Shown: positions 35,390-44,845, counted from the first letter of the stretch. The stretch: DNA of 64,000 nucleotides from Neisseria flavescens (GCF_005221285.1 NZ_CP039886.1:1302001-1366000), one strand, 5' to 3'. Notes: generated by a model not told the origin, from the letters alone. Numbers and translations: made by a program.

Positions 35390-37357
35390 TTATTTTGGTT
35401 TAACAATCATTTGGCCTGACATTTCCATGTGCAATGCGTGGCAGAACCATTGGCAGTAGTACCAGTGTACGCCCGGACGGACGGCTTTGAAGGTTACGGA
35501 AGAAGTGGCTTGCGGGCCGATTTCCATAGCGATACCGTAGCCTTCCAAAGTGAAGCCGTGGGTCAAGTCCTCGATGGTCTCGACGTTGGTTACGTATACG
35601 GTTACTTCGTCGCCTTGGTTCACTTCAAATTGAGGGATACTGAATGCGGGCGCAACGGCAGTCATATACACGCGTACTTTGTTGCCTTCGCGTACGACTT
35701 TGGCGGCTTTTTCCAACTCAACACCGTCTTTTTTCGCCTGTTCCAAAGCATCCTGCCAGAACCACGGGTCTTTGCGGTCCCAAGTTTTGCCCGGGTTCAA
35801 TTTAGACGCGGCAACCAAACACAAGTCGTGCGGTTCGGCAAAAGTCGGGTTGTCGTGTACCAGACGCATTTCGTCGCCGGAGATGTCGATCAATTGGTCG
35901 CACTCGGGTTTCAACGGGCCGGCATTCAAGAAGCGGTCTTTGGAGAATTTGTTCAAAGACACCAGCCATTGACCGTCGGCTTCTTTGGTTTCGCCCATGG
36001 TCGTATGGTTGTGGCCCGGTTGATAGTGAACGTCGAGTTTTTGTTTGATCGGATCGATTTTCTCGCCTTTGTAGGCTTTGATCGCATCGTCAATATTCCA
36101 TTTCACCATTTGGCTGTCGATAAACAATGTCGTATAAGCATTGCCGCGACCGTCAAATGCGGTGTGTAAGGGACCTAGACCCAGTTGCGGTTCGGCTACG
36201 ACCACATCGCGCTCTTTGATTTTGCCGGCGAACAAATCGTCCAGCTTGCTGACATCCAATACGGTAACGGTCGGAGACAGTTTGCCGTTGAGCATAATGT
36301 ATTTGCCGTCGGGGCTTGCGTTACAGCCGTGCGGAGAGTTCGGCACAGGGATATAACGCGTGTATTTGGATTTGGTTTCAGCGCGGCCGTCCAGCATTTT
36401 CACGCCGTTCACTTCTTTGAAGTCGCCCGCTTTGATGCCTTCCTCGATGGCTTTCAAGTCGAAAACGACGCACCAGTCCTGTTCGTTGGAAGACGCACCT
36501 TGCACGGTCAGCGCGCGCTCGGAGTTGTAGCAGGTGGCAAAAGAATATTTGCCTTGGTAGTCGGCATCGCCGTTGTCCAGGTTGCCGTCAACCAATACCT
36601 GCCATGCGATTTCCATGGTTTCGCCGTCGATGGCGGTATAAACGGCATTCCAGGTTTTCGCATCATCCAGTTTGCCCACGCCGCTGACGGGGGTAATGTG
36701 TTCGCCGTTGGCAAAGACATAACCGGTTTTCGGATAACGTTGCGGACGCAGACCGTGGATACCCGAGGCATTGGGGATGTCGATGATTTTGTCGGCCTTC
36801 ATCACATCCAAACGCACGCGGCAGACGCGGTTGTTTGCCTTATCGTTGGCATAGGCATAACGGCCGTCGTAAGTTTGGTCGGTAAACGACAAGTGCGGGT
36901 GGTGCAAGTCGCCGTTGGGGTAGCAACGCAGACCGCTGTCTTGTAAGAATTTACGGGTTTCTTCGGTAATATTTCCGTTGAGGACTTTCAAGCTCTCATT
37001 GGTACGTCCCCAACCGGTCGCGCTGTCCATATTGAACACGGGAATACGCATCAGTTCGCGCATGGAAGGCAGACCGATCAGGCGCATCTCGCCGGACTGA
37101 CCGCCGGAAAGGAAACCGTAATATTGATCGAGTTCGCCCGGACCGACTTCGGAAGACAGTTGGCCGGGTTTGGATTCCCCTTGCGCCTTGGCGACGGGAG
37201 CCGCGCCGGAAGCGTTAGCGGCAGCCTGTTCGCCGTCTTTAGAGCAACCCGCCAAACCCAACAGGCCGGCACCGGCAATACCTGCGCCGGAAGCGGCGGC
37301 CGTACCTAAGAATGAACGACGGCTCAAGCCGTTTTGTTCTAATTTTTCGTCTGACAT
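35390..37357 (-). CDS. nosZ: Nitrous oxide reductase
   Basis: 655 aa, the full length of clade I NosZ. A twin-arginine signal (SRRSFLGTAAASGAG) sends the folded, copper-loaded enzyme to the periplasm. The seven-bladed propeller with CuZ histidines is visible through DLHHPHLSF, GIHGLRP, NSPHGCNASPDG, GLGPLHTAFDG, YQPGHNHTTMGE and FAEPHDLC. The CuA site is in the C-terminal cupredoxin: CQWFCHALHMEM, giving C-x3-C-x3-H-x2-M. It reduces N2O to N2, the last denitrification step. It lies directly downstream of nosR. No inactivating change is seen. Confidence 0.97.
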   Translation of the reverse strand: MSDEKLEQNGLSRRSFLGTAAASGAGIAGAGLLGLAGCSKDGEQAAANASGAAPVAKAQGESKPGQLSSEVGPGELDQYYGFLSGGQSGEMRLIGLPSMRELMRIPVFNMDSATGWGRTNESLKVLNGNITEETRKFLQDSGLRCYPNGDLHHPHLSFTDQTYDGRYAYANDKANNRVCRVRLDVMKADKIIDIPNASGIHGLRPQRYPKTGYVFANGEHITPVSGVGKLDDAKTWNAVYTAIDGETMEIAWQVLVDGNLDNGDADYQGKYSFATCYNSERALTVQGASSNEQDWCVVFDLKAIEEGIKAGDFKEVNGVKMLDGRAETKSKYTRYIPVPNSPHGCNASPDGKYIMLNGKLSPTVTVLDVSKLDDLFAGKIKERDVVVAEPQLGLGPLHTAFDGRGNAYTTLFIDSQMVKWNIDDAIKAYKGEKIDPIKQKLDVHYQPGHNHTTMGETKEADGQWLVSLNKFSKDRFLNAGPLKPECDQLIDISGDEMRLVHDNPTFAEPHDLCLVAASKLNPGKTWDRKDPWFWQDALEQAKKDGVELEKAAKVVREGNKVRVYMTAVAPAFSIPQFEVNQGDEVTVYVTNVETIEDLTHGFTLEGYGIAMEIGPQATSSVTFKAVRPGVHWYYCQWFCHALHMEMSGQMIVKPK

Positions 37358-37462
37358 ACAACACTCCTTGGATAAAATACGGCGGCCGATTTTTTTCAGA
37401 CGGCCTACCGATGAAAAAATTTTTAAGTCAGGCTGCCGATACAGCCCTATTTTTTATAATAA

Positions 37463-39811
37463 CTACTTATCAACACTAATTGCCGATTCTTTTTTAACAA
37501 ACTGAACAACTTGTTCTTGAGCATTTTTCGTTGCTGCCGCATCGTACTGCTCAGATTTTGCCGCCGCTTGTTTTTGTTTTTTCTTATTCGTTGCCACTAC
37601 TTGAGGACAACGCGTATCGTGGTGATACATTACCTGGCAATGCAGGCATTGGATACATTCGTTCGGATGAATATCGCCTTCTGGTGCAATGGCCTGTACC
37701 GGACATTCATGCGTACAAATCTGACAAGGATTGCCACACATTTTATAGCGGCGTAGCCAGTCAAACACACGGAATCGACCCGGCAATGCGATACCCGCAC
37801 CCAAAGGACACAGATAACGACAGAAGAAACGTTCGATAAACAAACCGGCAATCAGCAAAGCTGCAGCAAACAATACAAACCACCATTCGCGCATAAACTT
37901 CAGAATAATTGCGGTTTTGAAAGGTTCAACTTCTGCAAATTTTTCAGCAGTGCCCAAGTCATACAGGGAAATAGCCAGCAAACCGAAGAAGATAACGTAT
38001 TTAATGGCTGTCAGGCGCGTATGCAACAGATGTGGCACAGTAATTTGTTTTACGCCCAGTTTTTTAGCAACGCGATTGGTCAATTCCTGCAACGAACCGA
38101 AAGGACACAGCCAGCCGCAGAACGTACCCCTATTCCACAACAGCATGGTCGCTGCTGTAAAGAGCCACAGAATGAACACCAGCGGATCCATCAGGAAGAA
38201 TTCCCAGTGGAATTCAGTCAAAACCGCGGAGAACAAGGTCAGCGTATTGACAACCGACAATTGCGCTTGCGCATACCAACCAATATAAACCAGGGTAAAT
38301 ATCAGGAAGCAGAGGCGGAAACGGTCATACCATTTTTCGTAACGTACAATCCAGTCTTGGAACAGGAATACCAACAGGAGAATTGTCAAAGCAATACCGA
38401 CAACAATAATTTGACCTTGTTTGGCTTTCCAAACCTGTTTCCAAAGTTGGTTGGAAACACCATCATCACCGGCAGTCGCATCTTCGGCAATACCCGTACT
38501 TTCAGGAGCTGAAGCTACAGCCGCAACTTGCTCAACCGGCGCGCTGACTTCAACAGGTGGTGCTTTTGGATCATCGACATAATAGCCTTTTGGCAATTCG
38601 TAATCCAAATCTGCAGTTACGAAAGCTTTATCGTTAACACTCAACACACGTTGAATCATCAGTTGTAAACGCCATGGCTCGGCAGCATCAAATTCCACTC
38701 CTTCAGGGATGGTAAACCAAGAAACCTCTTTAAATGCAGGTGCACCTTCCGCTGCCAAAGCAACCACACGCTCATGTTGTGCATCGGTAAAACGGAAGCT
38801 GGTATCGCCCTGAATCATTTCGATACGGTCGAAGATACCGCCACGCACATAGCCTGAGCCTTTCCAAGAGTATCGGCCTTCACCGGCAACCATAATTGCC
38901 TGTTGACCCGGTTGCAAACGTTTTTGCAGATTATTCCAACCGGCTTCACCTAAAAGGCTTTTACCGATAGAAGGTTGGCTGACCAAAGCAACATATAAAT
39001 CAACGAATGTATCGTTACCATCGCCCTGCTCTGCATGCTCAGCAACACCGGCTTTACCGCCTTTTTCAAACAGTTTGTTGATATCGTCAACAGAAATATG
39101 CAGATGACCAACAGCTTTTTGTTCTAACAGTGCATTCCAAGACTGAATGTCTTGTTTATCGGGATTCACAGCACGACGGGGACGGGTTTGAACCGCAGGC
39201 TCATTTGCAGCCTGCTCACCAGAAGCGGCAGCAGCGCCGGCTTGAGTCGCTTTATCCGTACCCAAATGATATTGATGAATAACCGATTTGACAGAGCGCT
39301 GAATACTGTCGTTAATCACCATCAACGTTACAGTCGCGCCACTGATAATATCACCAGGAGCCACGCCAGGCTGCGGAGGATTTTTAATAAAATTTAAGCC
39401 AATATATTTATCAATGAATTTATCGACACGGGATTGCGGAATACCAATCAGCATAATCGGTTCATGGTGCTCAACCAATTTTGCTCCCGCAATAGTGCCA
39501 TCATTGGCCAATGCGACCATCGTATCAATCGGCTTACTCGAATAACCACGCGTATTGACCACGTCAGTCGTGATATAAACCAAGCCAAGCTGCTCTTCGC
39601 CTTTATATACACGAGCAACTAAAGGTTTACCTTCAGGTTTGCCGTAGCGATCAGCACCGGGAAAAATTTCAGAAGGCTGAATTTTTGCCAAGAAATCAGG
39701 CAAGCGCTCCGCATAAGCAGGTAGGCTTACTATCATCATAGAAAATACAGCAAACAGCACAAGGATTCGTTTCCAAATGCCACTTAAGCACTTCATTTTA
39801 AGACAGGACAT
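37463..39811 (-). CDS. nosR: NosR membrane flavo-iron-sulfur regulator/electron donor
   Basis: 782 aa. A signal/anchor helix is followed by a periplasmic FMN-binding domain with the flavinylation motif DIISGATV near residues 154-161. Five to six membrane helices follow (about residues 455-680). Cysteine motifs CGWLCPFGS and FCRYLCPLGAG lie at the membrane face, and a C-terminal ferredoxin-like block (CQICTHECPVQA, CIQCLHCQ) binds 4Fe-4S clusters. NosR supplies electrons to NosZ and is needed for nos expression. It is the first gene of the cluster, behind an FNR-type promoter. The frame is intact. Confidence 0.96.
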   Translation of the reverse strand: MSCLKMKCLSGIWKRILVLFAVFSMMIVSLPAYAERLPDFLAKIQPSEIFPGADRYGKPEGKPLVARVYKGEEQLGLVYITTDVVNTRGYSSKPIDTMVALANDGTIAGAKLVEHHEPIMLIGIPQSRVDKFIDKYIGLNFIKNPPQPGVAPGDIISGATVTLMVINDSIQRSVKSVIHQYHLGTDKATQAGAAAASGEQAANEPAVQTRPRRAVNPDKQDIQSWNALLEQKAVGHLHISVDDINKLFEKGGKAGVAEHAEQGDGNDTFVDLYVALVSQPSIGKSLLGEAGWNNLQKRLQPGQQAIMVAGEGRYSWKGSGYVRGGIFDRIEMIQGDTSFRFTDAQHERVVALAAEGAPAFKEVSWFTIPEGVEFDAAEPWRLQLMIQRVLSVNDKAFVTADLDYELPKGYYVDDPKAPPVEVSAPVEQVAAVASAPESTGIAEDATAGDDGVSNQLWKQVWKAKQGQIIVVGIALTILLLVFLFQDWIVRYEKWYDRFRLCFLIFTLVYIGWYAQAQLSVVNTLTLFSAVLTEFHWEFFLMDPLVFILWLFTAATMLLWNRGTFCGWLCPFGSLQELTNRVAKKLGVKQITVPHLLHTRLTAIKYVIFFGLLAISLYDLGTAEKFAEVEPFKTAIILKFMREWWFVLFAAALLIAGLFIERFFCRYLCPLGAGIALPGRFRVFDWLRRYKMCGNPCQICTHECPVQAIAPEGDIHPNECIQCLHCQVMYHHDTRCPQVVATNKKKQKQAAAKSEQYDAAATKNAQEQVVQFVKKESAISVDK

Positions 39812-39847
39812 GGTTATTCCCGATATATCGATACTCTAAACACTTAT

Positions 39848-39889
39848 ATTATATGAATCATCTATCGGTATTAATTTGATTGAAATCAA
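39848..39889 (-). promoter_or_regulatory. nosR promoter with a perfect FNR box (class II geometry)
   Basis: TTGAT-TGAA-ATCAA at 39876-39889 is the exact FNR consensus palindrome. On the minus strand a perfect TATAAT lies at 39853-39848, putting the start site near 39841. The FNR-box centre (39882.5) is then 41.5 bp upstream, the position of class II FNR-activated promoters. This predicts anaerobic induction of nosRZDFYL. Confidence 0.85.
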
Positions 39890-40073
39890 ATTTACAAATC
39901 TTAAAACCAAATTCTATATACTAATAATACTTTAGAACTATAAAAACAAATCTTTTATTAGTAGACATGAAATATAGGAAAATCAACTCAATCCAATAAC
40001 CATCTTAATATTGTTAACTTATTTATAATAATTCTCAAAACAATTTCTAAAATTTCATTTGGCATATATTAAA

Positions 40074-40180
40074 TATAGTGGATTAAATTTAAATCAGGAC
40101 AAGGCGACGAAGCCGCAGACAGTACAAATAGTACGGCAAGGCGAGGCAACGCCGTACTGGTTTAAAGTTAATCCACTATA
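40074..40180. mobile_element. Correia repeat enclosed element (short, internally deleted form)
   Basis: 107 bp bounded by TATAGTGGATTAA and its inverse TTAATCCACTATA. The interior has the characteristic CAGGACAAGGCGACGAAGCC and GGCAAGGCGAGGCAACGCCG segments. The length matches the ~105-bp class that lacks the central IHF-binding block. The termini overlap TA duplications. It sits between nosR and the porin gene, upstream of nosR and downstream of the porin's terminator. Confidence 0.95.
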
Positions 40181-40273
40181 GAATATAACCTGACTTAAAT
40201 TTCCATAGGCCGTCTGAAAACAAATATCGAAGATACTTTAACCTACCCCTTTAATAACAAATCTTGCAAAAAC

Positions 40274-40304
40274 AAAAAGAGCCTGTATAAAACAGGCTCT
40301 TTTT
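40274..40304 (-). terminator. Intrinsic terminator of the porin gene
   Basis: A 12-bp stem AAAAAGAGCCTG / CAGGCTCTTTTT with a 7-nt loop is followed on the minus strand by the A/T-rich tail. No DUS is involved. Confidence 0.88.
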
Positions 40305-40324
40305 CAGACCAATCTTAAGTCAGA

Positions 40325-41437
40325 TTAGAATTTGTGACGCAGGCCGACAGTACCAGCAGTTTTCTCTTTTGTGTTGTCGCCTTTGCCTTCTTTCAACCAG
40401 CCGGCTGACACCAGGGCAGAAGTGCGTTTAGAGAAGTCGTAGTCAGCACCAACGATAACTTGGTTGTATTGACCACCAGCTACTTGCTTACCATCCACAG
40501 TAGGTTTGAAACCGTGAGCGTAAGAAACACGAGGAGTTACATTACCGAAGCGGTAAGCAGCGGTGGCAGCAACTTCAGTTTGTTTGTTTTTCTTACCATA
40601 GGCAGTTTGAGCATTGCTAGTATCGGCATAACCATTTTTAGATGCATCATATTGAGCAGCAACAGCAACCAACAGATTATTTGCATCGTAACCGGCAACT
40701 ACGCGATGAGTTTGATGATCTTTCAAATCACCTTTAACTGTACCATTAACAGGATTGTCGTTAACAACTCCATCTTCATTAGTTTTCAAGTCGTGCTTAG
40801 CAAAACCACCTGCATAGCGAGCAAAGAAACCAGAGTTTTCGTAATTCAAACCAGCATAGTATGCATCACCAGAAGCACGCTTATGGCCATATTTATCATT
40901 AGGATTTGCATTGTCACGAGGTTGGTATTGTACGCTTGCGCTGAAACCGGCAAATACAGGAGAGTCATAGCGTACAGATACTTCACGAGAATCTACACGT
41001 TCGAATTTGCCTAATGTCAAAACATCTGAGTTTGCGCCGGCTTCCCATGGATCGATGCTATCGCTGCTGTCTTTCAGGGTAGTATTCAGGTTACCGGCAC
41101 GAACTTTACCGAAACCGCCTTCTAAACCAATGAAAGATTCACGGTTAGCAAAGCCAGAGTCACCACCGGCGATAGAAGTTTTTTGTTCAACTTGCCAGAT
41201 AGCATTCAAGTTGCTACCCAAGTGTTCGTGACCTTTGAAACCGATGCGAGAGCCGAAGTCAGCAATCTCGGTAGCAGTTTTAGATTTAGTAGTTTCAGAT
41301 TTACCAGCTTGATCTGAAACTTTCATTTTGGTTCGAGAAACTTCTACGCCGGCTTTGATTTGACCGTACAAAGTCACATCAGCCATAGCTGCAACAGGCA
41401 GAGCTGCCAAAGTCAGAGCAATCAGAGATTTTTTCAT
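40325..41437 (-). CDS. Neisserial trimeric porin (PorB-like)
   Basis: 370 aa. A signal peptide (MKKSLIALTLAALPVAAMA) is followed by DVTLYGQIKAGVEVSR. That opening, and the closing strand ending in phenylalanine (GLRHKF), are typical of neisserial Gram-negative porins with 16 beta strands. Segments DFGSRIGFKGHEHLG, GDSGFANRESFIGL and SVRYDSPVFAGFSASVQYQPRDN form the pore barrel and eyelet loop. It is an outer-membrane channel for small solutes. Commensals carry a single PorB-type gene; PorA-like features (such as a spacer tract) are absent. It has its own promoter and terminator. Confidence 0.93.
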   Translation of the reverse strand: MKKSLIALTLAALPVAAMADVTLYGQIKAGVEVSRTKMKVSDQAGKSETTKSKTATEIADFGSRIGFKGHEHLGSNLNAIWQVEQKTSIAGGDSGFANRESFIGLEGGFGKVRAGNLNTTLKDSSDSIDPWEAGANSDVLTLGKFERVDSREVSVRYDSPVFAGFSASVQYQPRDNANPNDKYGHKRASGDAYYAGLNYENSGFFARYAGGFAKHDLKTNEDGVVNDNPVNGTVKGDLKDHQTHRVVAGYDANNLLVAVAAQYDASKNGYADTSNAQTAYGKKNKQTEVAATAAYRFGNVTPRVSYAHGFKPTVDGKQVAGGQYNQVIVGADYDFSKRTSALVSAGWLKEGKGDNTKEKTAGTVGLRHKF

Positions 41438-41535
41438 TGCTGTATTCCTTTTCTATTGTGAAGAAATAACTTAAGCAGATCGGATAATCCGCTTAGGCTT
41501 ACTTTATCGCTGGAATCAGCGATTCCATGACTGTC

Positions 41536-41564
41536 ACTATAATTGTTCCTCTCTAAAAAAACAA
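41536..41564 (-). promoter_or_regulatory. Porin promoter
   Basis: On the minus strand TTGTTT (41564-41559) and TATAGT (41541-41536) are 17 bp apart. A run of seven Ts overlaps the -35 and the start of the spacer, so length change there could alter expression. Confidence 0.6.
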
Positions 41565-41749
41565 ACTTTATTCAATTCCCCCCACTACCGCAGAAACCAA
41601 ATAAAGGCAGAGACAACCCAAATAATGGAAATTTATTATTTAAAATCAATGATAAATTTCTTCAAAATCCAAATTTGCTTTTTTACAACACTTTATCAAT
41701 TTACACATCAATCACGCTATTTTGTTGCTTTTATACCAACAATCCGCAG

Positions 41750-42595
41750 TTAGGCCGTCTGAAAATCATTACCTGGAATGCTCATCCACTCGGGCAACGA
41801 TAGCTGCGTCACTCCAAACTCATCAGGATAGTCAACACCTGTTAAATACAGACCATCTGACATAAAAGTTGGCGGAGCCTTCAATCTACTTTTTGCATGA
41901 AAGACCGACTCAAACTCATCCACACTGATTCTGCCACTACCCACATACACCAATGCACCCATAATATTGCGCACCATATGATGCAAGAATGCATTTCCAT
42001 GCAAATCAAGGCACAGATAGCGAGAAGTTCCACTAATCTTTGTACTATATAGTGTTTTTACAGGGGACTTCGCCTGACATTCAGCCGCTCGAAAACTGGA
42101 AAAGTCATGTTCACCCTCCAACAGGGCAGCAGCCTGCCTCATCAGATTTAAATCCAATTTCAAATGCGTCCACCCTACCCTGCCAACCAATAATGGAGAA
42201 CGAACCGGTGAGGATTCCAATAAATAACGATAATGGCGGCCATAAGCATCAAATCGGGCATGGAAATGAGGTGCAACTTTTTGCGCAACCAATACAGCAA
42301 CACCATCAGGCAAATGTGCATTGACTCCCCGCACCCATGCTTGCTCCGGACGACTTACTGATGTATCAAAATGCACTACCTGAGCAGTTGCATGCACACC
42401 CGTATCCGTCCTTCCTGCAACAATAGTATTAATTTGCTCCCCTGCTATTGAAGACAAGGCCTGCTCTAAGGCCGTCTGAACAGTCGGCAAATCTCCAGCC
42501 TGTTTTTGCCAACCATAAAAACGGCTTCCATCATAAGAGAGGGTCAAAGCCCAACGCTGCATCAGATGTCCTGTTGTATTTGCTTGTTCAGTCAT
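41750..42595 (-). CDS. truA: tRNA pseudouridine(38-40) synthase TruA
   Basis: 281 aa. The catalytic aspartate is in AGRTDTGVHATAQVV near residue 65. The family blocks RWALTLSYDGSRFYGWQ at the N-terminus and HHMVRNIMGALVYVGSGR near residue 210 are complete. It isomerises uridines 38-40 in the anticodon arm of tRNAs. A start at residue 12 (ATG at 42562) is possible; the first ATG is reported. A DUS lies in the last codons of the gene. It is transcribed downstream of fimV with a terminator between. Confidence 0.96.
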   Translation of the reverse strand: MTEQANTTGHLMQRWALTLSYDGSRFYGWQKQAGDLPTVQTALEQALSSIAGEQINTIVAGRTDTGVHATAQVVHFDTSVSRPEQAWVRGVNAHLPDGVAVLVAQKVAPHFHARFDAYGRHYRYLLESSPVRSPLLVGRVGWTHLKLDLNLMRQAAALLEGEHDFSSFRAAECQAKSPVKTLYSTKISGTSRYLCLDLHGNAFLHHMVRNIMGALVYVGSGRISVDEFESVFHAKSRLKAPPTFMSDGLYLTGVDYPDEFGVTQLSLPEWMSIPGNDFQTA

Positions 42596-42781
42596 TTCTT
42601 ATACTTCTTGTAAATTGATATTGTTGCCTACACTCAAGTAACAAATATTAAAAAGGCGTGATCAACACACGCCTCTCATGTATTTCAGACGGCCTTAATC
42701 TTCAACCATCATATAAAGCTGAAATCTTACCCAACCAATCATAGACTCAGCCAAAATCTTGCTTTTTAATTTACCATAAAA

Positions 42782-42806
42782 AAGATGCCGTCTGAAACGG
42801 CATCTT
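42782..42806 (-). terminator. Terminator after fimV with an AT-DUS in the hairpin
   Basis: AAGATGCCG / CGGCATCTT arms surround TCTGAAA, so the plus strand reads ATGCCGTCTGAA within a single hairpin. An A/T run follows on the fimV side. Confidence 0.8.
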
Positions 42807-42820
42807 CATTTGACTGGCAC

Positions 42821-44845
42821 TTATGCGCCAAGCTCTTTCATCAGTTTTTGGGCTTTATGCAGAATATCGCCTTCAGCCTCTTCAATCAGCCCTTGCAATG
42901 TTTCTCGAGCCGCTTCAGGATCACCGATTTCGATATACATCTTAGCCAAATCATATTTAGCTTCAAGCGGTGCAGTCATGCCGACTGATTCTGAAACAAA
43001 GCCTCTTTCACTATTGCTTTTATCGGCAGCCACTGAAACATCTTCAGCTCCCCATTCCAATGCACCTTCTTCAATCACAAACTCAGAAGCAGCTTCTTCT
43101 TTCTCTACTTCTTCTTTGGTTTCTTGAATTTGAAAGTCTTGATCTTGCTTGACATCGAATGGCAGCACATGGCCGTCTGAATCTTCAGGGGTATCTACCG
43201 TAAACTCGAGTGGCTCTTCATTTCGCGACTCGAAAACTTTTGTTTCTGTCGCAAAATCAAACTCAGCAAATGTATTTACCTGCTCTTCTTTACGTTCCGG
43301 CATAACAACCGATACCGGCTGATACGGATTTTCCGGTTCAGGCTCGTACACGCTTTCTGTTGATTCGATACTATCCCAATCAGCATGGCGACGTTGCTCT
43401 GTCTCTACATCATGCGTTACTGCACCTGAAAGAATACCTGCCTGACTATTGTCAATCTTACCCAAATCAAGTTTGACATCATCGATATTGGAAGATTCTT
43501 CTACTTCAGTGATAACGACATCATCTTCGAAATCATCTTCGATAAGCAGACCGTCTTGAGTTTTTTCAGACGGCGTTACTTTAGTTGCAGCAACCGCAGC
43601 AGCAACATTTTTCTGTACAGCCTTCCCTTCATCCTTACGGCTTACAGGTGCTTCTTCCGGCTCGTCTTTACGTTTACCGGCAGCTTTCAACAACAACCAA
43701 GCAGCAATAAGGGCTGCACCGCCTGCCAATAACCATTTCCATAAATTGCCGTCTGATTCGCTTTCTGTTTGCTCCGCAACAGAATCCGTGGTTGCAACAG
43801 GCTCAGAAGCCACTACATTCTCTTGAGCATCAGAAGCCATAGCTTCTTGAACATCGGACGCAGGAACAGTTGATGCGGTATTTTCATTAACCGCTGCAGA
43901 TGCTGCTTGTTCTGTTTGTTCAGCTGAAGCTTGTTTCACTTCTTCCTGTTGCTGTGTATTTACGCCAGCATCTTTAACCTGGGCTTCAGTTTGAGCCTCA
44001 GGCTGAACAACAGGTTTCTCTGTTTTAGCTTCTGTTGCATTGACGGCTTCATCGCCTTTCTCTGTCGCTGTATTGGTTTTAGCAGGAGCAGAAGCAGCCA
44101 AGCGTTGCAATTCGCTACGGTTTGGAATATTCAGCACTTTACCTGCCAACATACGGTTGGCATTATTATCGATAAACACATCCGGATTGGCATTTACCAA
44201 AGCCTGAATGGTTTGATCCAGGGTCATACCTTGTGGACGGATGCCGGACGCAATGGCAATCAGGGTTTCACCCGTACGCACCAAATGCTGTCTGCCTGAA
44301 CGTGCAGCCGTGTCGTTTTTAGCAGAGGCCGTCTGAACTTGTTTTTTCTCAGCCTTACGCTGCACATCCTTACGCGCTTGAGCTACCTGATTACCTGCTG
44401 CTTTATTGTTTTTAGTTGCAGGCTGTTGGGCATTGCGTGTCGGCTCGGAGGATTGAGATTCAGTAGCCGGACGGGTACGAACAGATGCTGCATCTTTAGA
44501 ATCATATCCGGCCGGATCGATAATAGCGGTGTACTCACGCGATTGTGCGCCGACACCTACTTGGAAAACCAAAACAGGATCTTTGATGGCTTTAGAAGAG
44601 CGGATGGTAACGACTGCCTTATCACCTGATTTGCGTACCGTTGCGCGCAAATTGCCATTTGAAATAGTGGCCTTACCGCCATTAAGCAAAGCCTGAGCTT
44701 CCTCGCCGGTTACAGTGATACTGCCTGTAAAAGGCTCACCCAAATGAGATTGAACATTCAAGCCGCCCAAACCTGCAGAAGCGCTGAGCGATGTCATTAA
44801 AGCGATAGAAGCTGTAATTAATTTAATATTGTGATGTTTTTTCAA
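42821..44845 (-). CDS. fimV: FimV/TspA-family peptidoglycan-binding membrane protein
   Basis: 674 aa. A signal peptide leads to GLGGLNVQSHLGEPFTGSITV, the FimV N-terminal domain. A LysM peptidoglycan-binding motif (LVRTGETLIAIASGIRPQG) lies near residues 185-230. A long alanine/glutamate/threonine-rich linker precedes a membrane helix (LWKWLLAGGAALIAAWLLL, about residue 375). The acidic cytoplasmic part ends in the conserved FimV C-terminal domain (LDAKMYIEIGDPEAARETLQGLIEEAEGD-like, here beginning EAKYDLAKMYIE). In meningococcus the counterpart is TspA, a T-cell antigen linked to type IV pilus function. The neighbours truA, yciB, yciI and bolA match my recollection of the meningococcal order. 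Confidence 0.9.
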   Translation of the reverse strand: MKKHHNIKLITASIALMTSLSASAGLGGLNVQSHLGEPFTGSITVTGEEAQALLNGGKATISNGNLRATVRKSGDKAVVTIRSSKAIKDPVLVFQVGVGAQSREYTAIIDPAGYDSKDAASVRTRPATESQSSEPTRNAQQPATKNNKAAGNQVAQARKDVQRKAEKKQVQTASAKNDTAARSGRQHLVRTGETLIAIASGIRPQGMTLDQTIQALVNANPDVFIDNNANRMLAGKVLNIPNRSELQRLAASAPAKTNTATEKGDEAVNATEAKTEKPVVQPEAQTEAQVKDAGVNTQQQEEVKQASAEQTEQAASAAVNENTASTVPASDVQEAMASDAQENVVASEPVATTDSVAEQTESESDGNLWKWLLAGGAALIAAWLLLKAAGKRKDEPEEAPVSRKDEGKAVQKNVAAAVAATKVTPSEKTQDGLLIEDDFEDDVVITEVEESSNIDDVKLDLGKIDNSQAGILSGAVTHDVETEQRRHADWDSIESTESVYEPEPENPYQPVSVVMPERKEEQVNTFAEFDFATETKVFESRNEEPLEFTVDTPEDSDGHVLPFDVKQDQDFQIQETKEEVEKEEAASEFVIEEGALEWGAEDVSVAADKSNSERGFVSESVGMTAPLEAKYDLAKMYIEIGDPEAARETLQGLIEEAEGDILHKAQKLMKELGA

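Noticed and set aside
36185..36946. 253-codon frame antisense to nosZ
   Set aside because: nosZ shows all copper-site motifs across this span; the antisense frame has no recognisable domain or ribosome-binding site.
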